This document shows, in pieces, positions 5,086 to 5,680 of a DNA stretch of 5,680 nt. Made by a program: the position numbers and the translations under genes. The notes under the pieces were generated by a model. The model was not told the origin of the DNA. It searched no databases and saw nothing but the letters and a program-made list of their open reading frames with translations. This DNA is from Actinomycetota bacterium (GTDB lineage: Bacteria; Actinomycetota; Thermoleophilia; Solirubrobacterales; Solirubrobacteraceae): NCBI GenBank assembly GCA_903970315.1, contig CAJCIJ010000149.1, positions 1 through 5,680 on the forward strand, in the 5' to 3' direction. Position 1 is the stretch's first letter; each line of letters starts with the position of its first letter.

Positions 5086-5680
5086 CTAGGAGCCGTTGAA
5101 ACGGGCCTGCCGGCGCCCGAGGAATGCGGCGATCCCCTCTTTGGCGTCAGCACTGTCAAACGCGGAGCGGAACGCTGCCTGCTCGGCCTCGATCGCTGCC
5201 TGGTCGCCGATGGCGCCAACACCCTTGATCTGGGCGAGCGCGAGCGGTGCCTGACCGGCCAGCTTACGGGCCCACATGAGTGCCACGTCGAACAGCTCGT
5301 GGTCTTCGACAACGTCGTTGACCAGGCCCAGCGCCAGGGCCTGGTCGGCCGGCACCGGATCACCGATGGCATTCATCTCCAATGCGTTGCCGCGTCCTAT
5401 CAGTCGCGGCAGGCGCACGGTGCCGCCGAAACCGGGGATGATTCCCAGCTTGATCTCGGGCTGGCCAAAGACGGCCGAGCGCGCCGCGATGCGCACATCG
5501 CAGGCCATCGCAAGCTCACAGCCGCCGCCGAAAGCCAGGCCGTTGACAGCGGCCACGGTCGCGACCCCGTCGGCACCGAGCTCGGCGAAAAGCTCGTGGG
5601 CGGACCTGATCAACTGCTCGCCGGAGGCCTCGTCCATGGAGGTAAACGCCTTGATGTCGGCGCCCGCGCTGAACAGGAAC
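5086..5680 (-). CDS. Enoyl-CoA hydratase/isomerase (crotonase) family protein, 5' end outside window
   Basis: Crotonase-family enzymes mostly hydrate 2-enoyl-CoA to 3-hydroxyacyl-CoA in fatty acid or related acyl-CoA breakdown. The frame stays open to the right edge, so the gene begins beyond 5680; the ATG at 5637 is internal. Of the 197 visible residues, the first oxyanion-hole motif FSAGADIK is at 3-10 and the second, NGLAFGGGCEL, ends at 56. Glu55 (in GGGCEL) and Glu75 (in GQPEIKLG) are 20 residues apart, matching the catalytic pair Glu144/Glu164 of rat mitochondrial enoyl-CoA hydratase. GFGGTVRLPRLIG follows at 83-95, and the end QARFNGS is typical. About 60 N-terminal residues are missing, judged from a usual 257-260. 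With both glutamates present, true hydratase activity is likely; substrate chain length and pathway cannot be told. The sirtuin follows downstream on the same strand. Confidence 0.93.
   Translation of the reverse strand, partial: FLFSAGADIKAFTSMDEASGEQLIRSAHELFAELGADGVATVAAVNGLAFGGGCELAMACDVRIAARSAVFGQPEIKLGIIPGFGGTVRLPRLIGRGNALEMNAIGDPVPADQALALGLVNDVVEDHELFDVALMWARKLAGQAPLALAQIKGVGAIGDQAAIEAEQAAFRSAFDSADAKEGIAAFLGRRQARFNGS

Noticed and set aside
5086..5637. Reading the hydratase as a complete 183-residue protein starting at ATG 5637
   Set aside because: Codons upstream of that ATG encode the conserved FSAGADIK oxyanion-hole motif in frame, so the gene continues past the right edge.

Overview
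This is a GC-rich, densely coded bacterial window with GTG starts and very short gaps between genes. Together with the style of the proteins (a TilS carrying a GHTASDQVET-type motif, tilS followed directly by hpt, and an unusual aldo/keto reductase family), it suggests Actinomycetota, possibly Thermoleophilia/Solirubrobacterales. The phylum is a moderate-confidence inference and the class is lower. I see no rRNA, tRNA, CRISPR array, insertion sequence or phage gene.

Layout from left to right: (1) A leftward unit at 1-1893 holds a small coiled-coil protein (1330-1893), tilS (212-1324) and the N-terminal part of hpt (1-215, cut by the window edge). The gaps are +5 bp and -4 bp, so the three are almost certainly one transcript. 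(2) A 51-bp divergent control region lies at 1894-1944. (3) A rightward unit at 1945-4067 holds an uncharacterised 315-aa protein and an aldo/keto-reductase-fold protein that overlap by one base. (4) A convergent spacer at 4068-4225 contains a strong 12-bp hairpin. (5) A leftward pair holds a SIR2-family deacylase (4226-5017) and, upstream of it, an enoyl-CoA hydratase (5086 to the right edge, 5' end missing).

The leftward unit at 1-1893 is housekeeping: TilS modifies the tRNA-Ile anticodon and Hpt salvages purines. The coiled-coil protein has a phasin-like look but no assigned role. The enoyl-CoA hydratase and sirtuin pair links short-chain acyl-CoA metabolism to possible removal of acyl groups from lysines.

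The best second-look items are: the aldo/keto reductase lacks the catalytic Asp and Lys of its tetrad but keeps Tyr and His; the sirtuin joins a Thermotoga-type core to a Tyr-x-x-Arg pair typical of desuccinylases; the divergent region may carry back-to-back overlapping -10 elements, giving a leaderless mRNA on one side and a possible CUG-initiated gene on the other. I found no clearly new multi-gene system; the unknown protein plus degenerate reductase operon is the nearest candidate.
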